Positions 31,708-40,074 of a DNA stretch of 64,000 bases are shown piece by piece. The notes beneath the pieces were generated by a model that had not been told where the DNA came from, did no database searches, and saw nothing but the letters and a program-made list of their open reading frames with translations. Made by a program: the position numbers and the translations under genes. The stretch comes from an uncultured Anaeroplasmataceae bacterium (lineage in GTDB: Bacteria; Bacillota_I; Bacilli_A; Acholeplasmatales; Anaeroplasmataceae). Location: contig CAJTXR010000006.1 in assembly GCA_910584005.1 (NCBI GenBank), forward strand, positions 1 through 64,000. Direction: 5' to 3'. How positions within the stretch are numbered: position 1 is the first letter of the stretch; each line of letters opens with the position of its first letter.

Positions 31708-31736
31708 TTGATAAAATTTAGATTTTAAGATATAAT
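31708..31736 (+). promoter_or_regulatory. Promoter of the thioredoxin-like lipoprotein
   Basis: -35 TTGATA (31708-31713), 17-bp spacer, -10 TATAAT (31731-31736). Confidence 0.8.
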
Positions 31737-31766
31737 ATCTTTTAGACATTTTATGGAGGAAAGAAC

Positions 31767-32291
31767 ATGAAAAAAATTTTAAAAATTACTAGTCTATTCT
31801 CTGTTTTTGTATTATTTATGATTTTGATGGCTAGTTGTTCAGGATATAGTTTTTATAAGGATTGGCATAAAGCAGGTGCTGATATAGATAAGGATCATAT
31901 ATTTGAAGTTATTACGTTAGAACAAGCAGAAACAAAAAAGAAAAATGGTGATGTTTTTGCATTATTGTTTGCATCTTCATCTAATAAAGAAAGTGTAAAT
32001 GTAGTGACTTCATTTCAAGCTCAAGCAGAATACTTAGAAGCAACAGATAAAACCATTTATTTTGTTGATTCCACGAAATATACCTCTACCTCATTACGTA
32101 ATGAAGTTAGAACGGCTTTAGGTATGCAAGATGTTCCAACCGATGGGGCACCTGCTGTAATGACATTTAAATCTAAAGCTGTAGATGTAGATACAACAAA
32201 TAAAAATAGTACTCGTACAGGAAAATTTATTGTCAATGGAGAAATTCAATATTCTTCTTTAGCTTCATATATTTTTAGAGAATTAAAGTAA
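31767..32291 (+). CDS. Lipoprotein with thioredoxin-like fold, no CxxC
   Basis: 174 aa: type II signal peptide with lipobox MASC (Cys about residue 24), then a domain whose order of strands and helices (FALLFASSSNKES, IYFVDSTKY, APAVMTFKS) recalls thioredoxin-like folds. The redox Cys pair is missing, so it is unlikely to be an oxidoreductase. It has its own consensus promoter and a strong terminator. Function unknown. Confidence 0.7.
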   Translation: MKKILKITSLFSVFVLFMILMASCSGYSFYKDWHKAGADIDKDHIFEVITLEQAETKKKNGDVFALLFASSSNKESVNVVTSFQAQAEYLEATDKTIYFVDSTKYTSTSLRNEVRTALGMQDVPTDGAPAVMTFKSKAVDVDTTNKNSTRTGKFIVNGEIQYSSLASYIFRELK

Positions 32292-32300
32292 AATGAAAAA

Positions 32301-32326
32301 AATCCTCATTAGAGGATTTTTTTTGA
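32301..32326. terminator. Bidirectional terminator
   Basis: AAATCCTC (32301-32308), loop atta, GAGGATTT (32313-32320), then TTTTT. On the minus strand T-rich sequence also follows, so it can end a transcript from the small minus-strand gene. Confidence 0.85.
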
Positions 32327-32362
32327 TAAAAGGTTTATCATTAGAATAAAGAAAAGAATGAA

Positions 32363-32446
32363 TTATTTGTTTTTCACTGTGGGAAGTTTTAAAATGGCGA
32401 ACAGTAAGATAAAAAGTACTAGGCCCAAAATAATTTTTTCTTCCAC
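32363..32446 (-). CDS. Possible 27-aa single-span membrane peptide
   Basis: A minus-strand ORF starting with GTG, preceded by GGTGAT (4 nt away), encodes an acidic start MEEK, a 17-residue hydrophobic run (IILGLVLFILLFAILKL) and a basic end TVKNK: a short membrane helix with charges at both ends. A TATAGT -10-like element lies just upstream (32472-32467 on the minus strand) and the bidirectional hairpin lies downstream. It explains part of a 244-bp gap, but is short and unproved. Confidence 0.35.
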   Translation of the reverse strand: MEEKIILGLVLFILLFAILKLPTVKNK

Positions 32447-32535
32447 AGGTATCACCACTATTACTATATGAGAATTAGAAACTTTTTGTTCTTATTTTTT
32501 TAAAGAAATTTGCATAGAATTAGATGGGTGATTGT

Positions 32536-33468
32536 ATGCGTATCATAAAAGAAGAGGTTCTAATTGCTAATATAAAAAAGATAAGAGAAACCAACGATTT
32601 AATTTTAGTTGTTAAGGATAATGCCTATGGATTTGGAATTTGCTATATGGTAAATTTAGCAAAACAACTCCATCTAAGCAAGTTTGCTGTAAAATCTGTT
32701 TCAGAAGGTATTTTTGTAAGAAGTTTATATAAGGAAGCAATGATTTTAGTCTTGGGGAAAATAAAAAAAGAAGATATAGAAAATATCAAGACCTTTCATT
32801 TATTCCCAACAATCAATGATTATGATGATTATCTTTTAATTAAAAAGCATAAAATTCCTTCTCATCTTGCTATTGATACGGGAATGAATCGTTTTGGAAT
32901 GAAGAATGGATATTTAGCAGTGATTAATGATCGGTTAGTAGAGGCGGTTTATACCCATTTATATGATGATAATATAAAACCTAAAATTCAGTTTATTGAA
33001 GAGATTTCTAGAAAATATAGTAAACCATTTCATATTGGGGGAAGCATGGCTTATGGTAAAACAAAAGGAACTCTCCGTGCTGGAAGAATACTCTATGAAA
33101 ATACTCTTTATTTTTATGGTCAAATTGTCAATATTAAAGATCTTGAACCCAAAGAAACTGTAGGCTACGATGGAAAATATCAAGCAACCACTAAAACAAA
33201 AATCGGGGTATGTAATGTGGGATATGCAGATGGACTAGCTTTGTATTATCATGGACAGGTTCGGATTGGAAAAAATTTTTATTCTTGTGTTGGAAAATGC
33301 TGTATGGATCAATGTTTTATTCTCATAGATCATCAAGTACATCTTTGGGATGAAGTAGAATTTTTTGGGAAAGAAATTTCAGAAGATGACTTTATAAAAC
33401 AGAACCAAATGTCTAAATATGAAATGTTTTTACGAATAAATCGTCAAAATACTGGTCTTTATCCATAA
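32536..33468 (+). CDS. alr: Alanine racemase
   Basis: PLP enzyme that makes D-Ala for peptidoglycan. The PLP lysine is in LVVKDNAYGFG (~30-40), and the second half shows the Tyr-containing segment VGYDGKYQAT, the GYADG strand and the CMDQ motif near the end. At 310 aa it is shorter than usual (about 370), with loss mainly in the N-terminal barrel; both catalytic residues remain. The start ATG 32536 is set by GGGTGA (32525-32530); ATG 32524 would overlap that site. Confidence 0.9.
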   Translation: MRIIKEEVLIANIKKIRETNDLILVVKDNAYGFGICYMVNLAKQLHLSKFAVKSVSEGIFVRSLYKEAMILVLGKIKKEDIENIKTFHLFPTINDYDDYLLIKKHKIPSHLAIDTGMNRFGMKNGYLAVINDRLVEAVYTHLYDDNIKPKIQFIEEISRKYSKPFHIGGSMAYGKTKGTLRAGRILYENTLYFYGQIVNIKDLEPKETVGYDGKYQATTKTKIGVCNVGYADGLALYYHGQVRIGKNFYSCVGKCCMDQCFILIDHQVHLWDEVEFFGKEISEDDFIKQNQMSKYEMFLRINRQNTGLYP

Positions 33469-33503
33469 GATTAGGTATAATTGTAGGTGAAGTGGGTGGT
33501 TAT

Positions 33504-34343
33504 ATGGTTTACATTTTATTTAATAGTAGAAGTAATCGAGGAAAAGCAGTTAAAAAGGCAGAAAGATTAGAGAAAAAATTAAGCAAAAATGAAAAATGTA
33601 AACGAATTAACTTACTTGACATCGTTGGAAAAGAAAAAGAATTTAGTAAAACTTTATCTAAAGAAGATTCTTTGATTTTGGTTGGTGGGGATGGTACAAT
33701 TCATCAATTTTTAAATCGAATTTACCCTTTATATATTCCTTATAAGGTTTTTATATTCGCTTCAGGAAGAGGAAACGATTTATCTAGAGATTATAAAAAA
33801 AAGAAATTATTTGAAATTACCCATTTGGTAAATGATTTACCAAAATTGGTCGTGAACGATAGAGATCCTTATGTATTTATAAATGGTTTAGGAATGGGAG
33901 TAGATTCTTGTGTATGTGATGAACAAAATAAAAATGGAACTAAAGGAATTAAAGAATCGTATTTTAAAATCGCTTTAAGAGTGTTTAAAACCTTTAAGCC
34001 TTATACAATTGACTTAGTTGTTGATCAAGTATCCTATCATTTTGAAAAGGTATGGTTTTTTGTATGTAATAACGGTAGATATTTTGGTGGGGGAATGAAA
34101 ATTACACCCATGGCTGTCCGTGAAGATGAAGTTTTGGATATTTGTGTAGTTCATAATATTAAATTGAGAACACTACTCTTTATTTTTCCTCTTGTCTTTT
34201 TAGGATGGCATACAAAAATAAGGAAGAAGAATGTTACCTTTTTAAAAGGAAGGAAAATTACAATTATACCTCAGGGGTGTCAAATTCTTCAAAAGGATGG
34301 CGAGGTTACCTATGGGGTATCTAAATTAGAAATTAATCGTTAG
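33504..34343 (+). CDS. Diacylglycerol/lipid kinase family protein
   Basis: 279-aa DAGK-family protein (DagK/YegS/BmrU type). It shows the nucleotide motif LILVGGDGTIHQ (~56-67), the ASGRGNDLSRD motif (family: GTGNDFAR) and the C-terminal TYGVSK region. It phosphorylates a lipid such as diacylglycerol for membrane lipid turnover or a related substrate. ATG 33504 follows GGGTGG; in-frame ATG 33492 overlaps it. A TATAAT (33476-33481) provides a probable promoter. Confidence 0.85.
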   Translation: MVYILFNSRSNRGKAVKKAERLEKKLSKNEKCKRINLLDIVGKEKEFSKTLSKEDSLILVGGDGTIHQFLNRIYPLYIPYKVFIFASGRGNDLSRDYKKKKLFEITHLVNDLPKLVVNDRDPYVFINGLGMGVDSCVCDEQNKNGTKGIKESYFKIALRVFKTFKPYTIDLVVDQVSYHFEKVWFFVCNNGRYFGGGMKITPMAVREDEVLDICVVHNIKLRTLLFIFPLVFLGWHTKIRKKNVTFLKGRKITIIPQGCQILQKDGEVTYGVSKLEINR

Positions 34344-34350
34344 AATTTTG

Positions 34351-34390
34351 AACTCTGTAAGGAAATTATCTTACAGAGTTTTGTTTTTTA
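34351..34390 (+). terminator. Terminator of the diacylglycerol-kinase-family gene
   Basis: AACTCTGTAAG (34351-34361) pairs perfectly with CTTACAGAGTT (34370-34380), then TTGTTTTTT. Confidence 0.88.
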
Positions 34391-34400
34391 TGAAAAACAC

Positions 34401-34429
34401 TTGTATTTTATGCAAAGACACATTATAAT
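34401..34429 (+). promoter_or_regulatory. Promoter of the threonine operon
   Basis: -35 TTGTAT (34401-34406), 17-bp spacer, -10 TATAAT (34424-34429). The leader is only about 10 nt, so there is no room for a T-box or attenuator. Confidence 0.85.
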
Positions 34430-34447
34430 AAGAGCAGAGGTGGTAAA

Positions 34448-35848
34448 ATGTATCATTCTACACGAAGTAAGGAAGAAGTATCAGGAGTAGATGCTTTACT
34501 AAATGGGTTGGCTCTGGATGGGGGATTATACGTATTAGATCAATTTCCCTGTTTAAATTATAAAGATTATTATGAGGCTTCTTATATTACTTTAGCATCT
34601 AAAATTATTTCTTCTTTTTTTAATGAATTTTCATATTCAGAAATTGAAAAAGAGGTAAAAGAGGCCTATTCTTCCTTTGATATTGAAGAGGTTGTTCAAT
34701 TAAAAAAGACAAAGGATGTTTATTTTTTAGAGCTTTTTCATGGTCCAACTTTAGCATTTAAAGATATCGCTTTAATGATTTTACCCCGTTTAATGAAACT
34801 GGCTAAATTAAAAAAAAGAGATAGTAGAAGAAGAACAATATTAACAGCGACTTCTGGAGATACTGGTGGGGCAGCATTAAATGGATTTGCTAATGTAGAA
34901 GGAATGAATGTAATTGTTTTATATCCAAATCAAAGTGTTTCTAACATTCAGGAGCAGCAAATGCTTTCCTATCAATCTCAAAATAGTAAAGTTTATGCTG
35001 TACAAGGGAATTTTGATGATTGTCAAACGTTAGTAAAGGAATTTTTTTTAAAAAACTCAGATTTGGATTTATCCTCTGCAAATTCAATTAATATTGGTCG
35101 TTTAATTCCTCAAATTGTTTATTATTTTTATTGTTATATTCTTTTGGTCAAACAAAAAGAAATTGTTGAAGATGAAGCGGTAGATTTTATTGTACCTACG
35201 GGTAATTTTGGGAATGTTTTAGCTGCATTATTTGCAAAATTTATGGGGGTACCTATACGTAAATTAATCATTGCTTCTAATGAGAATGATGTGTTAGTGG
35301 AGTTTTTTACGAAAGGTGTATATAATGCCAATCGTAAATTTCATAAAACGAATTCTCCTTCGATGGATATTTTGATTTCCTCAAATCTTGAAAGATTTTT
35401 ATATTATGCTTGTGGTAAAGATTCAAATCAAGTATTTAAATTAATGAAGGCCCTTAATAAAACGAAAAGATATCGATATAAAAACCCTTTTCCCTTTATA
35501 GAGGCTTATAAAACGGATTCTATACAGACTAATTTATATATTAAACAGGTGTATGAGAAATATGGATATTTAATTGATCCCCATACAGCTGTTGCTTATG
35601 GAGCGTATCAGCAAGTAAAAAGTGAAAAAGTAAAACAGATTATTGTATCAACAGCCTCACCATTTAAGTTTCCTAAGACAATAGTAGAGGCGTTTGGTCT
35701 GACTGCACAAAATGAATTGGAGTGCCTTAAAGATACCTTTCATCTTATGATTCCAAAACAATTACAGTTTAACCCAAAAGAAAAGATCTGTTTAAAAAAA
35801 GAAGATGTATTTCCTACGATTCGGAAGGTGATCGAATGCTTAAAATAA
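34448..35848 (+). CDS. thrC: Threonine synthase
   Basis: PLP enzyme for the last step to threonine: O-phosphohomoserine to threonine. The PLP lysine is in HGPTLAFKDIAL (~96-107), and there is ATSGDTGGAALNGF and PTGNFGNVLAALFAKFMG. The 466-aa length fits the longer (fungal/E. coli-like) class. It is the first gene of thrC-thrB-thrR-hom, with GAGGTGG before ATG. It overlaps thrB by 13 nt. Confidence 0.96.
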   Translation: MYHSTRSKEEVSGVDALLNGLALDGGLYVLDQFPCLNYKDYYEASYITLASKIISSFFNEFSYSEIEKEVKEAYSSFDIEEVVQLKKTKDVYFLELFHGPTLAFKDIALMILPRLMKLAKLKKRDSRRRTILTATSGDTGGAALNGFANVEGMNVIVLYPNQSVSNIQEQQMLSYQSQNSKVYAVQGNFDDCQTLVKEFFLKNSDLDLSSANSINIGRLIPQIVYYFYCYILLVKQKEIVEDEAVDFIVPTGNFGNVLAALFAKFMGVPIRKLIIASNENDVLVEFFTKGVYNANRKFHKTNSPSMDILISSNLERFLYYACGKDSNQVFKLMKALNKTKRYRYKNPFPFIEAYKTDSIQTNLYIKQVYEKYGYLIDPHTAVAYGAYQQVKSEKVKQIIVSTASPFKFPKTIVEAFGLTAQNELECLKDTFHLMIPKQLQFNPKEKICLKKEDVFPTIRKVIECLK

Positions 35849-36708
35849 GGGTATGTGCTACATCGGCCAATTTAAGTGTAGGCTTTGATGTGTTAGGGTT
35901 GGCACTTGACTTAAAAAATGAATTTTCTTTTAAACCAGCTAATGAGTTTTCGTTTATTGGTTTTGAAGATCAATATTGTAATGAAAAAAATTTAGTTTAT
36001 CTAGGATATTGTGCAACCTTTAAAAAAGCCAACAAAAAACCAGTCCCAGTTCAAATGGGATTTTCAGGAAACATTCCGATTTCTAGAGGGCTTGGAAGTA
36101 GTAGCTCATTATTAGTGGCAGGTGTGTTTGCTGCAAATGAATATTTAAATCATCATTTTAATAAGGAAGAACTTTTCAATATTTGTGTAGAGTTAGAAGG
36201 ACATCCAGATAATGTTGCTGCTGCGATTTATGGAGGGCTAGTTGCAAGTTATTTTGATGGAAAAAAATATCACGGAATTACTTATGAAGTTTCTCCACAG
36301 CTAAAGTTTAATGTTATTGTTCCTCCTTATGAGGTGAGTACAGTAGCGGCAAGAAGCGTACTTCCTAGAAAGATTGAATATAATAATATAGTTTATAATT
36401 TATCCAGAATGATTCATATTCCTCTTGCGTTTAAAACAGGGGATATGAAGTTATTAAAAGTTTTATTTGATGATAAATTACATGAACCTTATCGAGAAAA
36501 TTTAGTGCCTGATTTTAGGTATTATAAAGACAATTTAAAAGATTGTGCAGTAGCATTAAGCGGAAGTGGATCATCTATTTTCGTTATTGGAAATATGGAT
36601 CCTTCTATTTTAAAGAAAGGCCACATCCTTTATCAGCTACCCATTGGTTCAGAAATTGAAATTAGAAAAGAGGAAGAAAATGAAAGAGGACTATTTAATC
36701 ATTCATAA
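35836..36708 (+). CDS. thrB: Homoserine kinase
   Basis: GHMP kinase that phosphorylates homoserine before ThrC. It shows the ATP loop PISRGLGSSSSL (~84-95), the N-terminal ATSANLSVGFDVLGLAL and the C-terminal ALSGSGSSIFVIG motif. Length 290 aa is typical. It overlaps thrC by 13 nt and the ACT-domain gene by 29 nt, so coupled translation is likely. Confidence 0.96.
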   Translation: MLKIRVCATSANLSVGFDVLGLALDLKNEFSFKPANEFSFIGFEDQYCNEKNLVYLGYCATFKKANKKPVPVQMGFSGNIPISRGLGSSSSLLVAGVFAANEYLNHHFNKEELFNICVELEGHPDNVAAAIYGGLVASYFDGKKYHGITYEVSPQLKFNVIVPPYEVSTVAARSVLPRKIEYNNIVYNLSRMIHIPLAFKTGDMKLLKVLFDDKLHEPYRENLVPDFRYYKDNLKDCAVALSGSGSSIFVIGNMDPSILKKGHILYQLPIGSEIEIRKEEENERGLFNHS

Positions 36709-37108
36709 AAAAGCATTGCCTGATTTTTATGAGAAAGTGTTAGAAATTAAAAATTTAATCAATCAAGGAGAGAATGTAAGCAATGCTTGTAGAGAACTTG
36801 GTATTTCAAGATCAACATTTTATAAGTATAAGGAAGTTGTTTTTTTGCCTACAAAAACCATAGGAAGAAAAATTATTTTATCTATGAAACTTATGGATGA
36901 ACCCGGTGCTTTATCCAATATATTGAATCAGGTTGCTGCCAATCATGCAAATATATTATCTATTCATCAGGAAATGCCAATTCATAATATCGCTTTTGTT
37001 ACTTTAACAATTGCTTTATTAGATGGGAATGCGATTGTAGATGAGATTCTAGAAATTCTTCGCAAGCAAAACCATGTAATTGATGTTATGCTAATTGCAG
37101 TAGAATAA
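36680..37108 (+). CDS. thrR: ACT-domain regulator (ThrR/YszB-like, UPF0735)
   Basis: A 142-aa protein: N-terminal HTH-like part (~25-50, NVSNACRELGISRSTFYKYK) and a C-terminal ACT domain (~68-140, MDEPGALSNILNQVAANHANILSIHQEMPIHNIAFVTLTI). It matches YszB/PheB; in Bacillus this protein (ThrR) was described as a regulator of threonine genes. The start is ATG 36680 after AGAGGAAG, not 36644. The hom gene that follows lacks its own ACT domain, so this protein may sense threonine for the operon or for Hom. Confidence 0.88.
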   Translation: MKEDYLIIHKKALPDFYEKVLEIKNLINQGENVSNACRELGISRSTFYKYKEVVFLPTKTIGRKIILSMKLMDEPGALSNILNQVAANHANILSIHQEMPIHNIAFVTLTIALLDGNAIVDEILEILRKQNHVIDVMLIAVE

Positions 37109-38250
37109 TGGTTATCGCACTATTGGGATTAGGAAATGTTGGTAAGGCAGTATATCACATTTTACAAGATTCCTCGATTCAAATTTTTAAAAAAAATCAA
37201 GTTAAAATTAAATATATATTAGTTAAAAATAAGCAAAAACATCAGGATGTTACTTCTAGTATATTAACTACGGATTATCATCAAATTGTAAAGGATAAAG
37301 AGGTTGATGTGATTATTGAAATGCTAGGGGCATCAGTTAGTTATGAGTATATCAAGCAGGCTTTAGAAGCCCGGCATCATGTGATAACTGCAAATAAGGA
37401 AGTGATTGCCCAGTCATATGAAGAATTACAAACGATTGCATTAAAACAAAATGTTAAACTTTTTTTTGAAGCATCAGTAGGAGGAGGTATTCCTATTGTT
37501 TCAACTTTACTGAATGCTTCTAAAACAAACCATATATATCAGATAAGAGGGATACTCAATGGGACTACAAACTATATTTTGACCTCTATGCATAAGAAAC
37601 ACATGGATTTGAAAATTGCTATTCAGCAAGCACAAAGTCTTGGTCTTGCTGAAGCAGATCCAACGGCAGATTTAGAAGGCATAGATATGGTAAGAAAGAT
37701 TGCCATTCTTTCCATGATTTGTTTTAATACAAAAATTGATTTAACCAAAATCTATCATTACGGAATAAAGAATGTTACGCGAGAGATAGTGGAAATTATT
37801 GATTTACTTGGGTATCGATTAAAGTTCATTGCCTATTCGACACTCAAAGATAAAAAAATAAATATAGGAGTAGAGCCTGTCATGTTAAAAGCAGATGCTT
37901 TACTTTCTAATGTAGATTATGAAAATAATTATATAGAGTATGAAGGAGATTTTTGTGCATTACAAACGATGTCTGGCAAAGGAGCTGGACCTGTTACAGC
38001 AAATGCGATTCTTTTTGATTTGATTTTGTTATTGACGAATCAAGAACAATCCTTTTTGCCTCAAGAGAATCTATCCATTATTGGACATGCATCTAGTCCT
38101 GCGAAATATTTTGTTAAACCTAATCAATGTTTTCCTTTAGATTATGTAGAAAAAAATTTTAATGAATTCATTATCACAAAGAACTTAACACCAAATGAAT
38201 TTGATGCACTTTTACCTCAAATTGATTTTTATGCAAGAATAATTGAATAA
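37108..38250 (+). CDS. hom: Homoserine dehydrogenase, without C-terminal ACT domain
   Basis: Reduces aspartate semialdehyde to homoserine. It shows the NAD(P)-binding IALLGLGNVGKAVYHIL, VDVIIEMLG, TANKEVIA, FEASVGGGIPI, LNGTTNYILT and EADPTADLEGIDMVRK motifs. At 380 aa it ends near the catalytic domain; typical Gram-positive Hom (about 430 aa) has an ACT domain after it, which is missing. The adjacent free ACT protein could replace it. The start overlaps the previous stop (TAATG). Confidence 0.95.
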   Translation: MVIALLGLGNVGKAVYHILQDSSIQIFKKNQVKIKYILVKNKQKHQDVTSSILTTDYHQIVKDKEVDVIIEMLGASVSYEYIKQALEARHHVITANKEVIAQSYEELQTIALKQNVKLFFEASVGGGIPIVSTLLNASKTNHIYQIRGILNGTTNYILTSMHKKHMDLKIAIQQAQSLGLAEADPTADLEGIDMVRKIAILSMICFNTKIDLTKIYHYGIKNVTREIVEIIDLLGYRLKFIAYSTLKDKKINIGVEPVMLKADALLSNVDYENNYIEYEGDFCALQTMSGKGAGPVTANAILFDLILLLTNQEQSFLPQENLSIIGHASSPAKYFVKPNQCFPLDYVEKNFNEFIITKNLTPNEFDALLPQIDFYARIIE

Positions 38251-38269
38251 AATATAAATCAAATTTGTT

Positions 38270-38298
38270 TTGACAAATTCCTCGCCTTTCGTTTGATA
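38270..38298 (+). promoter_or_regulatory. Possible promoter of the 97-aa gene
   Basis: Consensus -35 TTGACA (38270-38275) but only a poor -10 TTGATA (38293-38298) at 17 bp; an activator may be needed, or the -10 is misjudged. Confidence 0.4.
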
Positions 38299-38325
38299 GA
38301 GTATTAAACTAGATGGAGGAAAGAA

Positions 38326-38619
38326 ATGAATATAGCAGAGATGATTTGTCAGACCACACAAATTTTAACCGATATTCGTAAGATATATAGTTTATATCAT
38401 TTTTGTAATGATCCAAAACGAATCTATAATCATATCGTAAATGAAATTTGTATGTTGAAAAGAGAAGATGTTATGTTGTATTTTGTTTGTGAAGATTTTA
38501 GTGAGGAAAGTAGTATAGATGTATTAAAAATAGAATTATTGAAATTGTATAAATTTTTATCTAATGAATTTATACATCAAATTCATAGTTTTAATGAAGT
38601 GGTAGGGGTTACATATTAA
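38326..38619 (+). CDS. Hypothetical 97-aa protein
   Basis: A soluble, mainly helical small protein with several Cys and His residues (for example at about 8, 26 and 42), and no membrane segment. The ribosome site TGGAGG is 7 nt before ATG. It stands as a single-gene unit between hom and the ylmE promoter. I do not recognise the family and propose no function. Confidence 0.65.
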   Translation: MNIAEMICQTTQILTDIRKIYSLYHFCNDPKRIYNHIVNEICMLKREDVMLYFVCEDFSEESSIDVLKIELLKLYKFLSNEFIHQIHSFNEVVGVTY

Positions 38620-38636
38620 TTATTTTAAAATAAGTA

Positions 38637-38664
38637 TTGCAAAACTGAAAAATAAGGCTATAAT
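38637..38664 (+). promoter_or_regulatory. Promoter of the ylmE-ylmH operon
   Basis: -35 TTGCAA (38637-38642), 16-bp spacer, -10 TATAAT (38659-38664). The predicted start (~38671) is at the foot of a hairpin. Confidence 0.8.
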
Positions 38665-38669
38665 TATGG

Positions 38670-38700
38670 GGAGATGAAATTCATCTCCTTATTTATTTTT
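38670..38700 (+). terminator. Terminator-like hairpin at the ylmE transcription start
   Basis: GGAGATG (38670-38676), loop aaatt, CATCTCC (38682-38688), then TTATTTATTTTT. It can stop transcripts coming from the 97-aa gene, but a transcript starting at ~38671 would carry it at its very 5' end, where it would rather protect RNA than stop transcription. Confidence 0.6.
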
Positions 38701-38712
38701 ATAGAGGTCGAT

Positions 38713-39354
38713 ATGAACGTAGGAAATATTGAAGATATCAAAAAGCAAATCCCTAAAAATGTTACTATAGTGGCAGCTACAAAATATGTAAATGCTGAAG
38801 AAATGAAGCAATTGTTTTCTTATGGCATTTATCATTTTGGAGAAAATCGAGTGGATTCCTTTTTAAAAAAATATGAACAACTTAAAAATGAACCAGTTTG
38901 CTGGCATTTTATTGGTCATTTACAAAGAAATAAGGCTATTGAGGTTATAAATAAGATTGAGTATTTACATTCTTTAGATTCTATTGAACTTGCAAAAATC
39001 ATCCAGAAGAATCGGATACGCCCCTTAAAATGTTTTTTAGAAATCAATATCAATCATGAAGAAACAAAAAATGGAATTGATTTTAAAAATTTAGATGAAT
39101 TCATTTCAAAATTTTTAAGTTACAGTAAAATTGAGCTTGTTGGATTTATGATGATGACAAAAAAAGAATCTTCTATAGAAGAAAAACATCAGCAATTTAA
39201 AGCACTAGCATATTTATTAAAAAGAACAAATGAGCGATTTCATTTATCATTAAAGGAATTGTCTATGGGAATGAGTGAGGATTATCAAGAAGCCATTTCT
39301 GCGGGTGCAACATTTGTTCGGTTAGGTCGGATTTTATGGAAGCAAGAGAAATAG
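38713..39354 (+). CDS. PLP homeostasis protein (YggS/YlmE)
   Basis: 213 aa, fold-type III PLP barrel without known catalytic activity; balances pyridoxal phosphate. The PLP lysine is in VAATKYV (~20-26), with GENRVDSFLKK, WHFIGHLQRNK, and the C-terminal LSMGMSEDYQEAI...ATFVRLGRILW. The start ATG 38713 follows AGAGGT. An in-frame start at 38674 would lie inside the 5' hairpin. In Bacillus it sits with ylmH in the division cluster; the sepF and ylmG genes usually between them are missing here. Confidence 0.93.
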   Translation: MNVGNIEDIKKQIPKNVTIVAATKYVNAEEMKQLFSYGIYHFGENRVDSFLKKYEQLKNEPVCWHFIGHLQRNKAIEVINKIEYLHSLDSIELAKIIQKNRIRPLKCFLEININHEETKNGIDFKNLDEFISKFLSYSKIELVGFMMMTKKESSIEEKHQQFKALAYLLKRTNERFHLSLKELSMGMSEDYQEAISAGATFVRLGRILWKQEK

Positions 39355-40073
39355 AATTTTTTTTGAAGCAAATGAGGTCAAATGCTCAAAGAGCATATCA
39401 AGGTGGTATTGTATTAACGGCATTTTTAGATGAACAACAACAGTATTTACTTAAACAAAACTTATCCAAAGAAGTAGAAATTTATTTAGATGGTGGCTTT
39501 GAATATGCAGAACGAAAACGAGCTATTTTTACTTCTGGAAATGGAGTAAATGTGAATTATAAAATTGCAGTTTATAAAATACTTTATAATAAAAAATATT
39601 TAGTTTTGACGCATCGAATGATTTTAGGATGTTTAATGGGACTAGGAATTAAAAGAGAAAGTATTGGAGATATTGTATTAAAAAAAGATAATGCCTATTT
39701 TGCTGTTACTAAGGAAATTGCACCTTTTGTTTTTTCACAATGGAAAACCATTCGTGGTATTCCAATTGAATTAGAAGAAGTGAAAGAACAAATTCAAGCA
39801 GAAAGACAAATGGAAATTAAAACCCATATTGTTTCTAGTTTGAGGCTAGATTGTATTGTGGCTTCTGCATATAAAAAATCAAGAAGTGAAGTTGAGGAAA
39901 TGATCCAAGCTGGATTGGTTTTGTTAAATCATATTGAATGTAAATCGGGTAGTAAATTAGTTTCAGTTTCAGATGTAATCAGTGTAAGACATAAAGGAAG
40001 AGTCTATATAGAAGAGATTGGAGGCAAAACAAAAAGCGATCGTATTATGATTCAATTAGGCTTTTTGGTTTAG
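39336..40073 (+). CDS. ylmH: S4-domain RNA-binding protein YlmH
   Basis: 245 aa: N-terminal and central parts typical for YlmH (RMILGCLMGLGIKRESIGDI, ~92-112) and a C-terminal S4 domain (~168-225; LRLDCIVASAYKKSRSEVEEMIQAGLVLLN). YlmH binds 50S ribosomes; a role in ribosome-associated quality control was described for Bacillus. It overlaps the ylmE-like gene by 19 nt and is followed immediately by a MATE gene (1 nt gap). Confidence 0.92.
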   Translation: MEAREIEFFLKQMRSNAQRAYQGGIVLTAFLDEQQQYLLKQNLSKEVEIYLDGGFEYAERKRAIFTSGNGVNVNYKIAVYKILYNKKYLVLTHRMILGCLMGLGIKRESIGDIVLKKDNAYFAVTKEIAPFVFSQWKTIRGIPIELEEVKEQIQAERQMEIKTHIVSSLRLDCIVASAYKKSRSEVEEMIQAGLVLLNHIECKSGSKLVSVSDVISVRHKGRVYIEEIGGKTKSDRIMIQLGFLV

Positions 40074-40074
40074 T

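Noticed and set aside
34344..34447. T-box or amino-acid riboswitch before thrC
   Set aside because: Only about 10 nt lie between the predicted transcription start and the ribosome site, so no leader RNA fits; the hairpin there terminates the previous gene.
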